64,000 nt of DNA, taken from the NCBI RefSeq assembly GCF_014645015.1, contig NZ_BMLC01000002.1:639246-703245 (forward strand), read 5' to 3'. A model generated the notes under the pieces. That model saw nothing but the letters and a program-made list of their open reading frames with translations. It searched no databases and was not told the origin of the DNA. Position 1 is the first letter of the stretch. Every line of letters starts with the position of its first letter. The stretch is from Salinibacterium xinjiangense. GTDB taxonomy: Bacteria; Actinomycetota; Actinomycetes; Actinomycetales; Microbacteriaceae. Of this stretch, positions 14,931-24,905 are shown one piece after another. The position numbers and the translations under genes are program-made.

Positions 14931-17555
14931 GTGGCGTCTCTCGTCGTCCTGCTCGCACCCACCGGCCCCGTCTCGGTGGTGCGCGAGGTGCTTACTGACC
15001 TATCGGCGGTCGGCCTCGTCGAACCATTCGTGTGGGTGGCGGCGGATGCTGTGGAGCACTCGCCGATCGTTGCGCTCTCGGTGTCCGGGGGGCGCTCTTC
15101 CGGGACGACCCTGCAGGCGATCGCGATGGGAGCCGGCGTCGACCGAGTGCGCCTCGTCGTTCTCGTACCAGTCGTTGAGGGTGCTACGCAGATCAAGTCG
15201 CGCCTCGAGCAGAAGGTGGCCGAGCTCCTCGGCAACACCATGGGCGGCGTGCCGCTCACGAGGATCCGCGCGATCATCACGCGCGCCGGCGACACCACGA
15301 CCACGCCGCACCTGGGTCGCGTCGGGTGGCACAACGTGCTGCTCGCGCCCGAGCAGGCCTCCGGCCCGGGCCTCGGGCACTCCCTGCTGCAGACTACAAC
15401 CGACAGCTTCGACATCGGCACGCAAGCGGCTACCGCCGTCGCCGGCGTCGCGGGCCTGTGGGCGGGTGTCGCGGGCAGCCCCCTCGATTCCGAGACCGTC
15501 GACCCCGGCGAGAGCGTGCGCCTCGCCCGCTCGTTCTTCCGTCGACTGCAGAGCAGCGCGCTCGAGACGCAGCTGCGACGACGTGTCACTGCGACGTCCG
15601 AGTCGCTTCCGCTTCCCGTCGAGGGTGGCAGCACGTCGGTTTATGTGGATGACAACTCGCTGGCCACGAGCACAATGGCGAAGGCCCTGTGGGCCCGCCA
15701 CCAAGACGTGCTGCGGGGCCCTCGCGACACCCCCCCGCGAAACGCTGCTACGGCTATCGGCTTCTGGGGCGCATTGAAGATGTTCTTCGGCTTCCTGTGG
15801 GCGTCGGTCAAGGGCGCGCCGGGTCGGTGGGTCGACGGCGTGCTGACCAAGGTCAAGTCGGGTGTGGCAGAACGCGTGCACGCCGCGGTCTTCGGAGACA
15901 GCCCGTCGGCGTACGCAGTGGTCGTGGGCGGCGTGACCGCGAACGGCCTTCCCGCGTCGTGGCTCGACCTGGCCGACGCCGCGGATGCCCTCGAGGACGT
16001 ACTCGAGGATGCCGGCGAGGCGCGAGAGCACCATGCCGTCAGCGACCACTCCGCCCTGTGGAAGGATTTTTGCGCCGGCGCCTTCACCCTCGCCGACGGG
16101 GGTGACCGCGTGCCCGGTCTGTCCCCCGTGCAGATCGGCACCCAGCGCGCCGTGCTGCGCACAGTGGACCTCGTGGTGCCGACGCCGTCGTCGCGCTTCA
16201 CAACACTGCCCGGCCACATTGCCGCGCGCATCGAGGTGGAGGGAGTCGACGCGTTCGACGTGCTCGCCATCAACAACCTGCACCAGCGACTCCTGCACCT
16301 GCAATCCGAGCCCGCGCTCGGTCTCGAGGTCGGTGGGGCCCTTGAGGAGCTCGGCGTCTGGAACACCGCACACCGCGGCAGCTATGCCGGTCGCGTCGGC
16401 TCGGTGCTGGGTGAGGCGGTAGTCAACACCGGCGCCGAGATCAAGGAACTGATCGAGCGCCTGCGCGCCGCTGGGGCCGCTGAGGATCTCGCGAGCAATA
16501 CGACCTCGCGTCAGAAACGTCTATCGCGTACGCTGCGCGTGCTGGGCGTCATCGCCATCGTGCTCGGTATCGCGGTGGGTGCGGCCTTGGGGCTCGGGTA
16601 CCTCGAGGCGACCCTCGCGATCATCCTCGGGGTGGGTATGCTCGTGGCGTGGTTCGTGGCGAGCATCGTGACGTTCATGCGCGGCCAGCGAGACTTGTTT
16701 CGGCTCATCACCTCGCGCACCGAGCTCATCGCTAACACCGAGGTGATGAAGCGCAACCTCCGCCAAGCCGTGCGTGATCTGCGCCGCCTTACGGACGCGT
16801 ACTCGCAGTACCTGACGTGGTCGCGCCTGCTCGGCGCGATGCTCGCCGCGCCGCTCGGCCGCGCCCCCGAGGCCCATGAGGACGGCGCGCGCCTGAGTCC
16901 CGGCCTTCCGCTCTCAGTACGGCTCGGTTCGGCCGCGGTCAACGACGAGGCCCTCGCCAACGCTGTCGTCGCCCTGCGCCGTGACATCTTCCGCACCGGC
17001 TGGCTCACTGAGCCCTGGGAGGCGCTCATCGCGTCAGCGCCGGCAACCATCGGCGCCGAAGGGTACGAACTCAAGGACGACCCGACCCGGATCTTCAGCC
17101 AGCCCGGCACCGGTGACACCTCACTGCTGGTGAAGTGGGTGTCGATCGTGGCCGAGAAGGGCGTCGACTCCAAGGTTGCTGACCGCCTTTGGGGTTCGGT
17201 ACAGGCACAACTCGATGGCGACAAGAAGGAGCTGTCGGATGCGCTCCTCGGCTCGATCGTCGAACTCGGTCAGCCCGGGACAACCCGCGTGCCCTACGAC
17301 ACGTTCATGGCGCGTGTCGACTCGCCCGACTTGGTCGGCGCTACGGGACAGTTTGATGGCGCGGTGTTCACGCTCGAGTCTCGTGCGGCAGCACCCTCGG
17401 GCGTGGATCGCTCGTGGGGTCTGCAGCAGCGCGTGGGCCTCTCGCGCATCGCCGTGCTCACCCAGCTGTCGCAGGGCGCGCCTCCGTACATCTTCGTGGC
17501 GAATGCTGTTGAGGACATCGGTCCGACCGTTGTCGACAACGGCCTGACCTTCTAG
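14931..17555 (+). CDS. Large two-helix membrane protein of unknown function
   Basis: An 874-residue protein from GTG 14931, one base after the tubulin-like stop. The first 150 residues look like an alpha/beta domain (VVLLAPTGPVSVVREVL; VDRVRLVVLVPVVEGATQ). Two adjacent membrane helices lie at about 536-555 and 560-582, forming a hairpin, and a helical, coiled-coil-like stretch follows (LITSRTELIANTEVMKRNLR). No P-loop or catalytic motif was found. Its fixed position between the tubulin-like NTPase and the Fn3-like protein suggests a membrane scaffold or adaptor for them. I do not recognise the family. Confidence 0.6.
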   Translation: MASLVVLLAPTGPVSVVREVLTDLSAVGLVEPFVWVAADAVEHSPIVALSVSGGRSSGTTLQAIAMGAGVDRVRLVVLVPVVEGATQIKSRLEQKVAELLGNTMGGVPLTRIRAIITRAGDTTTTPHLGRVGWHNVLLAPEQASGPGLGHSLLQTTTDSFDIGTQAATAVAGVAGLWAGVAGSPLDSETVDPGESVRLARSFFRRLQSSALETQLRRRVTATSESLPLPVEGGSTSVYVDDNSLATSTMAKALWARHQDVLRGPRDTPPRNAATAIGFWGALKMFFGFLWASVKGAPGRWVDGVLTKVKSGVAERVHAAVFGDSPSAYAVVVGGVTANGLPASWLDLADAADALEDVLEDAGEAREHHAVSDHSALWKDFCAGAFTLADGGDRVPGLSPVQIGTQRAVLRTVDLVVPTPSSRFTTLPGHIAARIEVEGVDAFDVLAINNLHQRLLHLQSEPALGLEVGGALEELGVWNTAHRGSYAGRVGSVLGEAVVNTGAEIKELIERLRAAGAAEDLASNTTSRQKRLSRTLRVLGVIAIVLGIAVGAALGLGYLEATLAIILGVGMLVAWFVASIVTFMRGQRDLFRLITSRTELIANTEVMKRNLRQAVRDLRRLTDAYSQYLTWSRLLGAMLAAPLGRAPEAHEDGARLSPGLPLSVRLGSAAVNDEALANAVVALRRDIFRTGWLTEPWEALIASAPATIGAEGYELKDDPTRIFSQPGTGDTSLLVKWVSIVAEKGVDSKVADRLWGSVQAQLDGDKKELSDALLGSIVELGQPGTTRVPYDTFMARVDSPDLVGATGQFDGAVFTLESRAAAPSGVDRSWGLQQRVGLSRIAVLTQLSQGAPPYIFVANAVEDIGPTVVDNGLTF

Positions 17556-17578
17556 CCGACCGAGTCCGAAGGAATCAT

Positions 17579-19999
17579 ATGCCACAGGCCACTCCCCACC
17601 AGAGGTTAGAAGTCCTCACGCGGTGGCGTACCGAGGCCGCTGCCGCCGGACACCCCGTGCCGTCGGACGACTTCGCTAGAGAGCTCTCCGAGGCGGGTTC
17701 CCACGCCAAATCCTTCCTCGAGTCGACGAACGATAGCGCAGTAGCGGCATGGGCGCCCACCCTTAACTTCTTCGTGAAACAGTGGAAAATGAGCGTGATT
17801 CTGCCAGACCTGCCGAATCACCTCAAGGCACCGGCCGACTCCGCAGCAGCTCCCACTCCGGTGAAACCAGCGGCGGTGGTCGCCACCTCGCCACCGCCGA
17901 ATGCAGGTGACATTGCTGCCCCGAGCCTCGCCGACGCGCGCTTCGAGGCACTCAAGGCTTGGCGCACGGCGGCCATTGAGTCGGGAGCGGAAAGCGTAGG
18001 TAATATCAGAGAATCGACCCTACGCCGGATCTCCGGTTCGGAAGTCGTCACCGAGCCGGAAGTCGCGCCATTCATTCCCGCCTCGCTCTCGGGCTTCGCC
18101 GGAGATATCGCGGGGGTGCTCGGGGGAATAGCCTCGAAGTCGACGAGCGTCGCGGCAGTCGCGGCCGCGCCAAGAGCCGCGATCGCACCTCCACCCCCTG
18201 CGCTGCCGAGCACCGACGCACAGGCCGCAGCCGGGCCCGAAATGGAGCCGACGTTTTCAGCATCGTCGACCACGGCGCCTGTGCACGATGTGGCGCCCGA
18301 GGGCTACGAGGGCTTCGACTTCTCGCGTGCTAGCGAGGAAGTGCTTGCGCTGCGCGGCAGTGGTACCGAGCAGACTGGGCTCTTGCTGGCATGGGACGCG
18401 CTCTCAACTGCCGATCCCGTGGTCCTATACCGAGTCGTGTCGGGCGACCAGTACGCACCGTTCAACCCTGACACGGCCGACCTCGTGATTTCGACTGCCA
18501 AAACCTCCGTGAAAGACTCCCGTCCGTTCGGCTCGGCCGTGCGCCATTTGCAGGTTTGGGCGAACTCGGGCACGAGCGTCGAGGAGTCCAAGGCGTCGCA
18601 GCCCGTGCTGCACGCGCATGCCTCCTTCGTGGCGCCGCCACGCCGGGTTGAGATCCGTGTCGACGAGAAAAAGGTCATCGGCCAGTGGGAGACGTGGCCG
18701 GAGACGACTCGCGTGCTCATTTTCCGCGTTCCGCGCGAGCGTGCGGCGCAGGAGTCGATGGCGCCGCAGCACCAGATCCTCTCCGGGTCGGATAACCTGG
18801 GCGGCTTCGTTGACTCGGATCCGGATATCCGGGGCAAGTGCTTTCTGTACCAGACCGTTGCCGAGGCGCCTGTCGACGGCACTCGCCAGCGCTCGGTGCC
18901 CGTGGTGCAGATCGTCGACGTGCCCGACGTGCTCGAGCCGGTGCTCGATCTCGTGATTAAGCGGCACGGTGATGAGGAGCCCCAGTTCGACCTCACCTGG
19001 ACCACGCCCAAAAGCGGCCAGGTCGCGATCTACCGCACGGAGCAGTCGCCTCAAGCGGGAGTCGACCGAAGGGCCTTGAGCGAATCCGCCCTCGAGCAGG
19101 CGGGCCTTGTCACGCAGGCCCGGCTCGCGCACCCGATCTCACGCTCCATCGATGGCACCGCCGAGATGCTAGACGTGCCGTGGCCACGTGAGTGGAAGTT
19201 CGCGTACTTCACGCCGGTTACGCTGCTCAACGGGCAGGCCTTCGTGGGAACGTCGGTCGCGGCAGTCGACCCGCCCCGCATCAAGATTGCGAAGATCGTC
19301 GAGCGGGTCAACAAGCAGATCCTCACCTTCGAGTGGCCTCAGGGCGCTGCATCCGTTTTTGTCTACGAGGGCGTGACTGATCAGGCCGCTGAGGTAGCGA
19401 CGCAGAGCAATCAGGCCCACGAGATCACTCAGGAGCAGTACGTGCAGCAGGGCGGTCTCACCTTCCCGCGTCCGCTGTCCCCCAAGGGCTGCGACATCCA
19501 CCTCGTCGCCGTGGCGTTCCTCGCCGGGCAGCGCGTGGTGGGTCCGCCGGCCACTGTGCGCTACGACCGCCTCTTCCGCCTGCGCTACGATGTCAGGCAG
19601 TTGCGCGGTCTCACGGGCACCATCACGGCTGTTTCCGTCACGCTTCGGTCCGAGGAGGAAATGAGCGGGCCTCCTGGATTCGTGCTCGTGCACAACCCCG
19701 ATCGGATGCCGCTCAGCAAGGCCGACGGCCGGGTACTAACCGTAGCGCCCGAGGCCGTCGAGGGAAGCCCGCGCGCGAAGCGCATGGGGTTCTCCCAGCT
19801 CGGCAACGTCGTGAGCAAGGCGTGGAGGACCCCGGCGGATACCTGGAAGCTAGAGGTCGGCAAGCCGCGTGGCTATGTCCGCGTCTTCGCCGACCTCCCG
19901 CCCGACGGTAACGTCCTCCTCGCCCTCGTCGACCCGGCCCCGTCGACATTGCGGCTCGAGTCGCTCATGGGCAGGATCGGCGGCCTGATCGGTGGCTGA
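17579..19999 (+). CDS. HRDC-like and Fn3-like repeat protein
   Basis: An 806-residue protein from ATG 17579. The N-terminus carries two related helical units, RLEVLTRWRTEAAAAG (about residue 9) and RFEALKAWRTAAIESG (about 121), which resemble HRDC-type helical domains. A low-complexity Ala/Pro linker with the motif GYEGFDFSRAS (about residues 241-251) follows. The rest consists of several beta-sandwich units of Fn3 type (for example WDALSTADPVVLYRVVSG, WETWPETTRVLIFRVPRE and FEWPQGAASVFVYEG). There is no signal peptide, so these Fn3-like units are probably cytoplasmic. The stop overlaps the next start by eight bases. Such proteins usually bind partners; no enzyme motif is visible. Confidence 0.6.
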   Translation: MPQATPHQRLEVLTRWRTEAAAAGHPVPSDDFARELSEAGSHAKSFLESTNDSAVAAWAPTLNFFVKQWKMSVILPDLPNHLKAPADSAAAPTPVKPAAVVATSPPPNAGDIAAPSLADARFEALKAWRTAAIESGAESVGNIRESTLRRISGSEVVTEPEVAPFIPASLSGFAGDIAGVLGGIASKSTSVAAVAAAPRAAIAPPPPALPSTDAQAAAGPEMEPTFSASSTTAPVHDVAPEGYEGFDFSRASEEVLALRGSGTEQTGLLLAWDALSTADPVVLYRVVSGDQYAPFNPDTADLVISTAKTSVKDSRPFGSAVRHLQVWANSGTSVEESKASQPVLHAHASFVAPPRRVEIRVDEKKVIGQWETWPETTRVLIFRVPRERAAQESMAPQHQILSGSDNLGGFVDSDPDIRGKCFLYQTVAEAPVDGTRQRSVPVVQIVDVPDVLEPVLDLVIKRHGDEEPQFDLTWTTPKSGQVAIYRTEQSPQAGVDRRALSESALEQAGLVTQARLAHPISRSIDGTAEMLDVPWPREWKFAYFTPVTLLNGQAFVGTSVAAVDPPRIKIAKIVERVNKQILTFEWPQGAASVFVYEGVTDQAAEVATQSNQAHEITQEQYVQQGGLTFPRPLSPKGCDIHLVAVAFLAGQRVVGPPATVRYDRLFRLRYDVRQLRGLTGTITAVSVTLRSEEEMSGPPGFVLVHNPDRMPLSKADGRVLTVAPEAVEGSPRAKRMGFSQLGNVVSKAWRTPADTWKLEVGKPRGYVRVFADLPPDGNVLLALVDPAPSTLRLESLMGRIGGLIGG

Positions 20000-22667
20000 C
20001 GAGCGCTGGCCACAACTGACCTATGCGTCGTTCGACGCAGGCACCGGCGCTGCCGGCGGATGGGGCGTCAAGGATGTTTCCGGCGTGCTGACCACTGCCG
20101 AGACCGAGGGCCTGCGCTCGCGCGTTGTGACACTTTTCGGGGCGATCGATGACATCCCGCAGTTCCCCAGCCACGACGAGATCGCGAACCTTCCGCGCCG
20201 CCTCACTTACGCGCCGGTGAGTGAGTCGAAGGGCTATGGGTACTGGCACTCCGTGCCGAGCGGCCTCGACGGAACGGGCCGGCCCGGCAACGTGTTCAGC
20301 CACGTGCTGCTCGATCGACGCCCGGATGAGCAGTTGCCGTCGCTGCGGCCGATCACGCTGTGGCGTTCGCCGAGTTGGCTCACACCCTTCGGCCAGCAGG
20401 AGATCCTCGCGGCCGCCGTGCAACCGGGTGCACCGTCGGTGGGTTCTGCGGTCGCGCGAGCGAGCATCATCGATTTCCTCCTCGACCCAGTTGTTTTCCG
20501 CGGTGCCACCCTCACCGTGCTCCTCGACGCGGTGGCGGCCGCCGTAGCGGGCGGACCGCGCGTCATCATCGTGACCGAGACCCCGGATGTCGCAGCCCTT
20601 TGGATCGGCGCAGTCTCGCAGCTCATGGCGCCGCGCACGAGCCGCGGCCTGCCGTTCTCCGTCTTCGAACGTACGGCTGGCCTCGGCTCGGTGCTGCGTC
20701 GTGGCGCCCTGATTGTCGGAGTGCCGCACGCCGACGCCGAGGCCGCGGTGAAGATCGACAACGTCGTCGTTATCGACGACCGCACAACCCCCTCGCTCGG
20801 CGATCTAGACGGCGAGCCCCACCGCGTCGGCGATGCCGTGATCGTCGTCACGGAGTGGTCGGTCATCGCCGAGGTGGCCCTGCAGGAACCTGACCTCGCG
20901 AGCGCCGTGCTCGACCGGCTCGACGCCGTGTGCACCGAGCTCGCCGACACCGACCTCGCCCCGGCATGGCCGCTGGCCATGGTCGTTGCTCTCATGCCAG
21001 ACGACCTCGCCGACGGCACGCGGGAGGCCGCGCGCGTGCTGCGCGATACGTCTCCGGCCGGCCTGCGCACCCATCCCGCGATGTGGGCTGCGATATCTGC
21101 CGCAACCCAGGGACTGTTCGGCTCGACCGTGCAGCAGGCGCTCGACCAAGTCGAGGCGACCTCCGCCGAGTCAAGCCCGATCATGCACGACCTCGCTGTC
21201 GCTGTCTATCAGGAGCGCGTGCTCGAGAGCCCCGAGTTCCTGTCGGACGCCCGCCTGGCCCCCGTGTATCGGGCGTCGACCGGCAGCGGCGACTCCGTCT
21301 CGCAGCGCGCCCTGGCCGCCGTGCGCCGTCTCGGCGCCGGCGAGGTCTCGTCGACTCTGCCGCGTGAGGTCCTGCGCCTGGCCGACTGGATCATCGCGTC
21401 CGGCCTCGTGGCTCCCGGCGATGTCGCGCTGCAGGCGCCGCTCGAAACGCTCGTGCGCGAGCGCGTGCTGCCCGTGTTGCTCGACCCGCTGACCGGTCCC
21501 ACTTTCGTGGGCTCGGTCGGGCCGGTCTCCGAGGCTTTCGCGGGCGACTGGGTGCGCCCGCTCGTGGAAGCAGCGCTCGCAACCGGGGTGGGTCTGGCGG
21601 GGTCCCGCGTTGCGCCTTCCGTCGTGCAGTGGCTGTTCCCTGTGCCGCCGGCACTCGACACTGGCCGCCCGCTCTCCGACCTCGATCTCGAGTACGTGAT
21701 CGAGGGATGCGCCACAGGTCGCTCCGAGCTACGCTCGGTGCGGGCGGCGTCGTGGCTTGCCCTCCTGCAGCGCGGCGCCGCGGGTGAGGACAATCCACGT
21801 TCCCTGTTCCTTGTCGATGCCGCTTTACCGTGGAGTGCGCGCGAGGTGCTGTCCGTCGAAGCACACCACCCGGGGGGAGTTCCTGCTCACCTCGTGATGC
21901 GCGCGCTCATCGACGTCGCCCCTGGCCCCGACTTGACCGAGTTCGTCAACCTCATCGCGCTTACCTCCGACCGTGTGGGCGCCGCACCCTTGCTAGCTGT
22001 GAGTCAAGCACGGATGCTCGCCGTGCGCGTCGCGGCGGGTGGAACCATGTCCAGGGCCGAAGCATGGGAGACCTTCGAGACGTCGGCGGAGCTCTTCAAG
22101 GTCGCGCCGAACTGGATGGACGGCGTTACACTTATCTCCTCCTATATCATGGGCATCTCGGGCAGACCAGAGTACGACTTCACGCGGGAGCGCTTCGATT
22201 TCCTGCGCTCGGCGCTCGGCAGAGTAACCCTCGATGCGTTCGAAGTGACCATAAAACTGCACGCCGCCGCCGGGGCCTTCTCTCCCCTCGATTTCCCGCG
22301 GGCCGTGCAATTAGCGCTACTCGGGGCGCCCGATTGCCCCGTGCCTCCTCTCGACGGTCAACGAGGCATCGCGAGGCTTGCGGGCGCGTGCGACGATGAC
22401 AGCGACGGGCGCCTCATCGTCGTTGTCGCGACGAGCCTCGCCGAGGAGGGCGTCGGCAAGCTTGAGTGGGATCTCGGCGTTGCCGAAAACCTTATTCTCG
22501 CCATGATCCCCACCGGTCGTCTCGGCGATAAGAGGGTCGTTGAGTTCGACCGTTTCGCGCGCGACTGGTGGAAGTACTTCAAGTCGTTCGGTCCAGCGCC
22601 GGGCAAAACGCGTGCCAGTCGTCGCAGACTTTTCGGAATCACAGCCTCTGACAAGGAGAACATCTGA
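19992..22667 (+). CDS. GTPase-associated protein 1 (GAP1)-like protein
   Basis: An 891-residue protein from GTG 19992, overlapping the preceding stop. Its N-terminal section (TYASFDAGTGAAGGWGVKD, then a FSHVLLDRRPDE strand) resembles the N-terminal domain of GTPase-associated protein 1. That large family is found next to double-GTPases and vWA proteins in predicted prokaryotic conflict systems. The remaining sequence is alpha-helical and rich in Arg/Leu, without a P-loop or catalytic motif. The neighbouring vWA and zinc-ribbon GTPase genes fit that assignment. The family call comes from memory of the signature and the context and needs a profile search. Confidence 0.6.
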   Translation: MADERWPQLTYASFDAGTGAAGGWGVKDVSGVLTTAETEGLRSRVVTLFGAIDDIPQFPSHDEIANLPRRLTYAPVSESKGYGYWHSVPSGLDGTGRPGNVFSHVLLDRRPDEQLPSLRPITLWRSPSWLTPFGQQEILAAAVQPGAPSVGSAVARASIIDFLLDPVVFRGATLTVLLDAVAAAVAGGPRVIIVTETPDVAALWIGAVSQLMAPRTSRGLPFSVFERTAGLGSVLRRGALIVGVPHADAEAAVKIDNVVVIDDRTTPSLGDLDGEPHRVGDAVIVVTEWSVIAEVALQEPDLASAVLDRLDAVCTELADTDLAPAWPLAMVVALMPDDLADGTREAARVLRDTSPAGLRTHPAMWAAISAATQGLFGSTVQQALDQVEATSAESSPIMHDLAVAVYQERVLESPEFLSDARLAPVYRASTGSGDSVSQRALAAVRRLGAGEVSSTLPREVLRLADWIIASGLVAPGDVALQAPLETLVRERVLPVLLDPLTGPTFVGSVGPVSEAFAGDWVRPLVEAALATGVGLAGSRVAPSVVQWLFPVPPALDTGRPLSDLDLEYVIEGCATGRSELRSVRAASWLALLQRGAAGEDNPRSLFLVDAALPWSAREVLSVEAHHPGGVPAHLVMRALIDVAPGPDLTEFVNLIALTSDRVGAAPLLAVSQARMLAVRVAAGGTMSRAEAWETFETSAELFKVAPNWMDGVTLISSYIMGISGRPEYDFTRERFDFLRSALGRVTLDAFEVTIKLHAAAGAFSPLDFPRAVQLALLGAPDCPVPPLDGQRGIARLAGACDDDSDGRLIVVVATSLAEEGVGKLEWDLGVAENLILAMIPTGRLGDKRVVEFDRFARDWWKYFKSFGPAPGKTRASRRRLFGITASDKENI

Positions 22668-23728
22668 TGCCCACCTACGTGCTCGAACCGAACACGCCCG
22701 CGAAGCTGGAGGCGAACCGACCGCTGCGCTTCCAGGTGCACGCTGGCGCCCTGACCGGCGAGGTTTTGTTCGCCGCCACCGACGTCACGGGTGCGCCCCT
22801 TGGCAGAACGGTCACGCGACGGGGCACCCTCGTGATCCCCAAGCTCGCCGACTACACGTCGGTCACGGTTTCTCGTCTCAGCGGCGGTGTGTTCCCGGCC
22901 AATACCGTGCTCGACCTCACCATCGCTTACGAGGGTGCGCTGCATGCCGACGCTGTGACGCTTGTCGCGAAGATCGAGGTTTCGGGTATCCCGAGCCGTC
23001 AGCTTGCCGCGCTGCGCGTCGCCGACGGCGTCGTCTCGGTGGTCTACGAGGACGAGAGCAACGGCGAGCGACCCCCACTCACCGGTCTCGCGCTGCTCGC
23101 GCAGCTCGCCACGCGTGAGATCCTCGGTGTGAGTGCCGTCGATCCCACCGCGGCCATCAACATGGCAGTGGTTATCGATGGCTCCGCGTCCATGCTCGCT
23201 CCCACGAACGACGGCGGGGTGGGGGCTCTCGTTGAGGTTCTCGCGGGCCTTTCCTCGGTCGTCGCACCGAACCGGACGGTACGCGCGGCGCTCGTAGGCA
23301 ACGCCGTTGAGTGGATCATCTCCGACTCCCGGGCGACCCTCGCCGCCGATGTTAGGCGTGCTCAGATCTCCGCCACGCTCAGTACGGGCTTCCGATCGGC
23401 AGACCCGGGCCTCATCGGGCACCGTCCAGACGAGAACACCGTGACGTGGGTGCTCACGGACGGGCTACCGTCGGACCTGCCCGAGCTGAGGCTAGCCGAC
23501 GGCATTGAGGGAGAGGCACGCCACCTTGTGCTGTTCGCCGACGTCCAAGCCGTTCGCCTGCAGGGAGAGGCGGGTATCCCGACAACATTGGTGCAGCCCG
23601 TTGGGTCGGAGGAAGGCATCGCCGGTCGCCTTGAGTATGATCCTGCCAACTTGCGCCGCACCATCAAATCGTTACTTGCCGGGTGCTTCGTGCCCGGGAC
23701 CCCGTACGCAAAGCGGGTAGCGGAATGA
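22667..23728 (+). CDS. TerY-like von Willebrand factor A domain protein
   Basis: A 353-residue cytoplasmic protein whose ATG shares its A with the preceding TGA stop. The first 130 residues are beta-rich. The vWA domain follows with an intact metal-site motif AVVIDGSASM (about residues 168-177) and the later TWVLTDGLPSD strand, as in TerY-type vWA proteins of Ter operons. vWA domains bind partners through Mg2+/Mn2+ at the MIDAS, so it probably bridges the GAP1-like protein and the GTPase encoded on either side. Its stop overlaps the GTPase start by four bases (ATGA). Confidence 0.75.
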   Translation: MPTYVLEPNTPAKLEANRPLRFQVHAGALTGEVLFAATDVTGAPLGRTVTRRGTLVIPKLADYTSVTVSRLSGGVFPANTVLDLTIAYEGALHADAVTLVAKIEVSGIPSRQLAALRVADGVVSVVYEDESNGERPPLTGLALLAQLATREILGVSAVDPTAAINMAVVIDGSASMLAPTNDGGVGALVEVLAGLSSVVAPNRTVRAALVGNAVEWIISDSRATLAADVRRAQISATLSTGFRSADPGLIGHRPDENTVTWVLTDGLPSDLPELRLADGIEGEARHLVLFADVQAVRLQGEAGIPTTLVQPVGSEEGIAGRLEYDPANLRRTIKSLLAGCFVPGTPYAKRVAE

Positions 23729-24876
23729 CCGCGTGCCCCAGCTGCTTCGAGCAGCTGCGCGCGAGCGAATTCGCGTGGATCTGCCAGGCGTCCGGATGCA
23801 CACAGGCGCTCGACCCCGTCGCATCAGGCTTCGTCGGTTCCGAGGTGCACTCCGGCCCCATAATTTTGTTGTCCCGGCCCGCCGACGCCGCACAGAACTG
23901 GGCCCCCCCCGCGAGAATCCACTGCCGGCAGTGCGCCGCGATCGCGCAGGAAGCGTGCGCCAACTGCCACTTTCCACTTCCCGAGAACTGGCGCTCGTTC
24001 GACGTGACGACCATCGCTATGAGCGGTGCGCGCTGGTCGGGCAAGAGTTTTTACATTGCCGTCGCCGTGCAACAACTGCGCAATGTGCTCACGCACCTTC
24101 ACACGAGCCTTGACTTCGCCGACTCACGGTCGCGCGACGTCTATCGCATGTATTTTCAGGATCCGCTGTTTGGCAAGCTCAAGATTATCCAAGCCACACC
24201 CCGGTCAAACACCGAGGCCCCGCCCCAGCGCTACCCGCTCATCTTCCGTTTGGGCAGCCTGAAGGGTGCGCAGCGGATGCTCGTCATCCGCGATGTGGCA
24301 GGGGAGGACCTGGAGGCCACTTCCGAGGATATGACGAGCCTCTCGTTTCTCAGGCACGCTGACAGCGTGTTCTTCATGTTCGACCCTCTGGCAATCCCCG
24401 CGATCCGCGAGCACCTGCGCGGCCTCGTGCCCGACCAGCTCAACACGGGCGGTGACCCGAGGCTCGTGCTCGGCAACATCCGTCGCCTCATGGGCAACGC
24501 ATCTCCCGCGCTCGCTATAATCGTGTCAAAGTTCGACGCCCTCCAGGCGCTGCGCAACGTCGATGACATGGAGTGGAAGCCGATCATGTCGAACCCGGGC
24601 GCGGCCTTTCTCCGCGACCCGAGTCTCGACTCGGGCACCTACGACAAGGTCGACGGGGAGCTGCTCTCGCTCGAGGTAGAGAGCCTGCTGCACAAGCTCG
24701 GCGCTCAGGACTTTGTGTACGCCCTTGAGGGCGGAAAGCCTATCCCGCACCGCTACTTCGCGGTCTCGGTGCTCGGCGAGTCGACCGACGGCGAGTCGAT
24801 CAGCCGCCTCGGCATCTCGCCGTTCCGCATCCTCGACCCGATCAAGTGGGTTCTCGACCTGAAAAAAATCATCTAG
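23725..24876 (+). CDS. Zinc-ribbon GTPase of the double-GTPase type
   Basis: A 383-residue protein from ATG 23725 inside an ATGA overlap. The N-terminus holds two cysteine clusters (CPSC...CQASGC and CRQC...CANC), probably zinc ribbons. The GTPase core shows a P-loop SGARWSGKS (about residues 98-106), a switch-II-like IRDVAGED (about 188-195) and a base-specificity SKFD (about 267-270). There are no membrane helices. The organisation fits the zinc-ribbon double-GTPase families linked to GAP1-like proteins. Whether the second GTPase domain is active cannot be seen. It is followed after 29 bases by the terD genes with their own ribosome sites. Confidence 0.7.
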   Translation: MTACPSCFEQLRASEFAWICQASGCTQALDPVASGFVGSEVHSGPIILLSRPADAAQNWAPPARIHCRQCAAIAQEACANCHFPLPENWRSFDVTTIAMSGARWSGKSFYIAVAVQQLRNVLTHLHTSLDFADSRSRDVYRMYFQDPLFGKLKIIQATPRSNTEAPPQRYPLIFRLGSLKGAQRMLVIRDVAGEDLEATSEDMTSLSFLRHADSVFFMFDPLAIPAIREHLRGLVPDQLNTGGDPRLVLGNIRRLMGNASPALAIIVSKFDALQALRNVDDMEWKPIMSNPGAAFLRDPSLDSGTYDKVDGELLSLEVESLLHKLGAQDFVYALEGGKPIPHRYFAVSVLGESTDGESISRLGISPFRILDPIKWVLDLKKII

Positions 24877-24905
24877 ATTTACCCAACCCGAAAGGCACTA
24901 TAAAT

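Noticed and set aside
15000..16373. 457-codon minus-strand frame opposite the membrane-hairpin protein
   Set aside because: Same shadow effect; composition is Arg/Gly/Glu-rich without hydrophobic periodicity.
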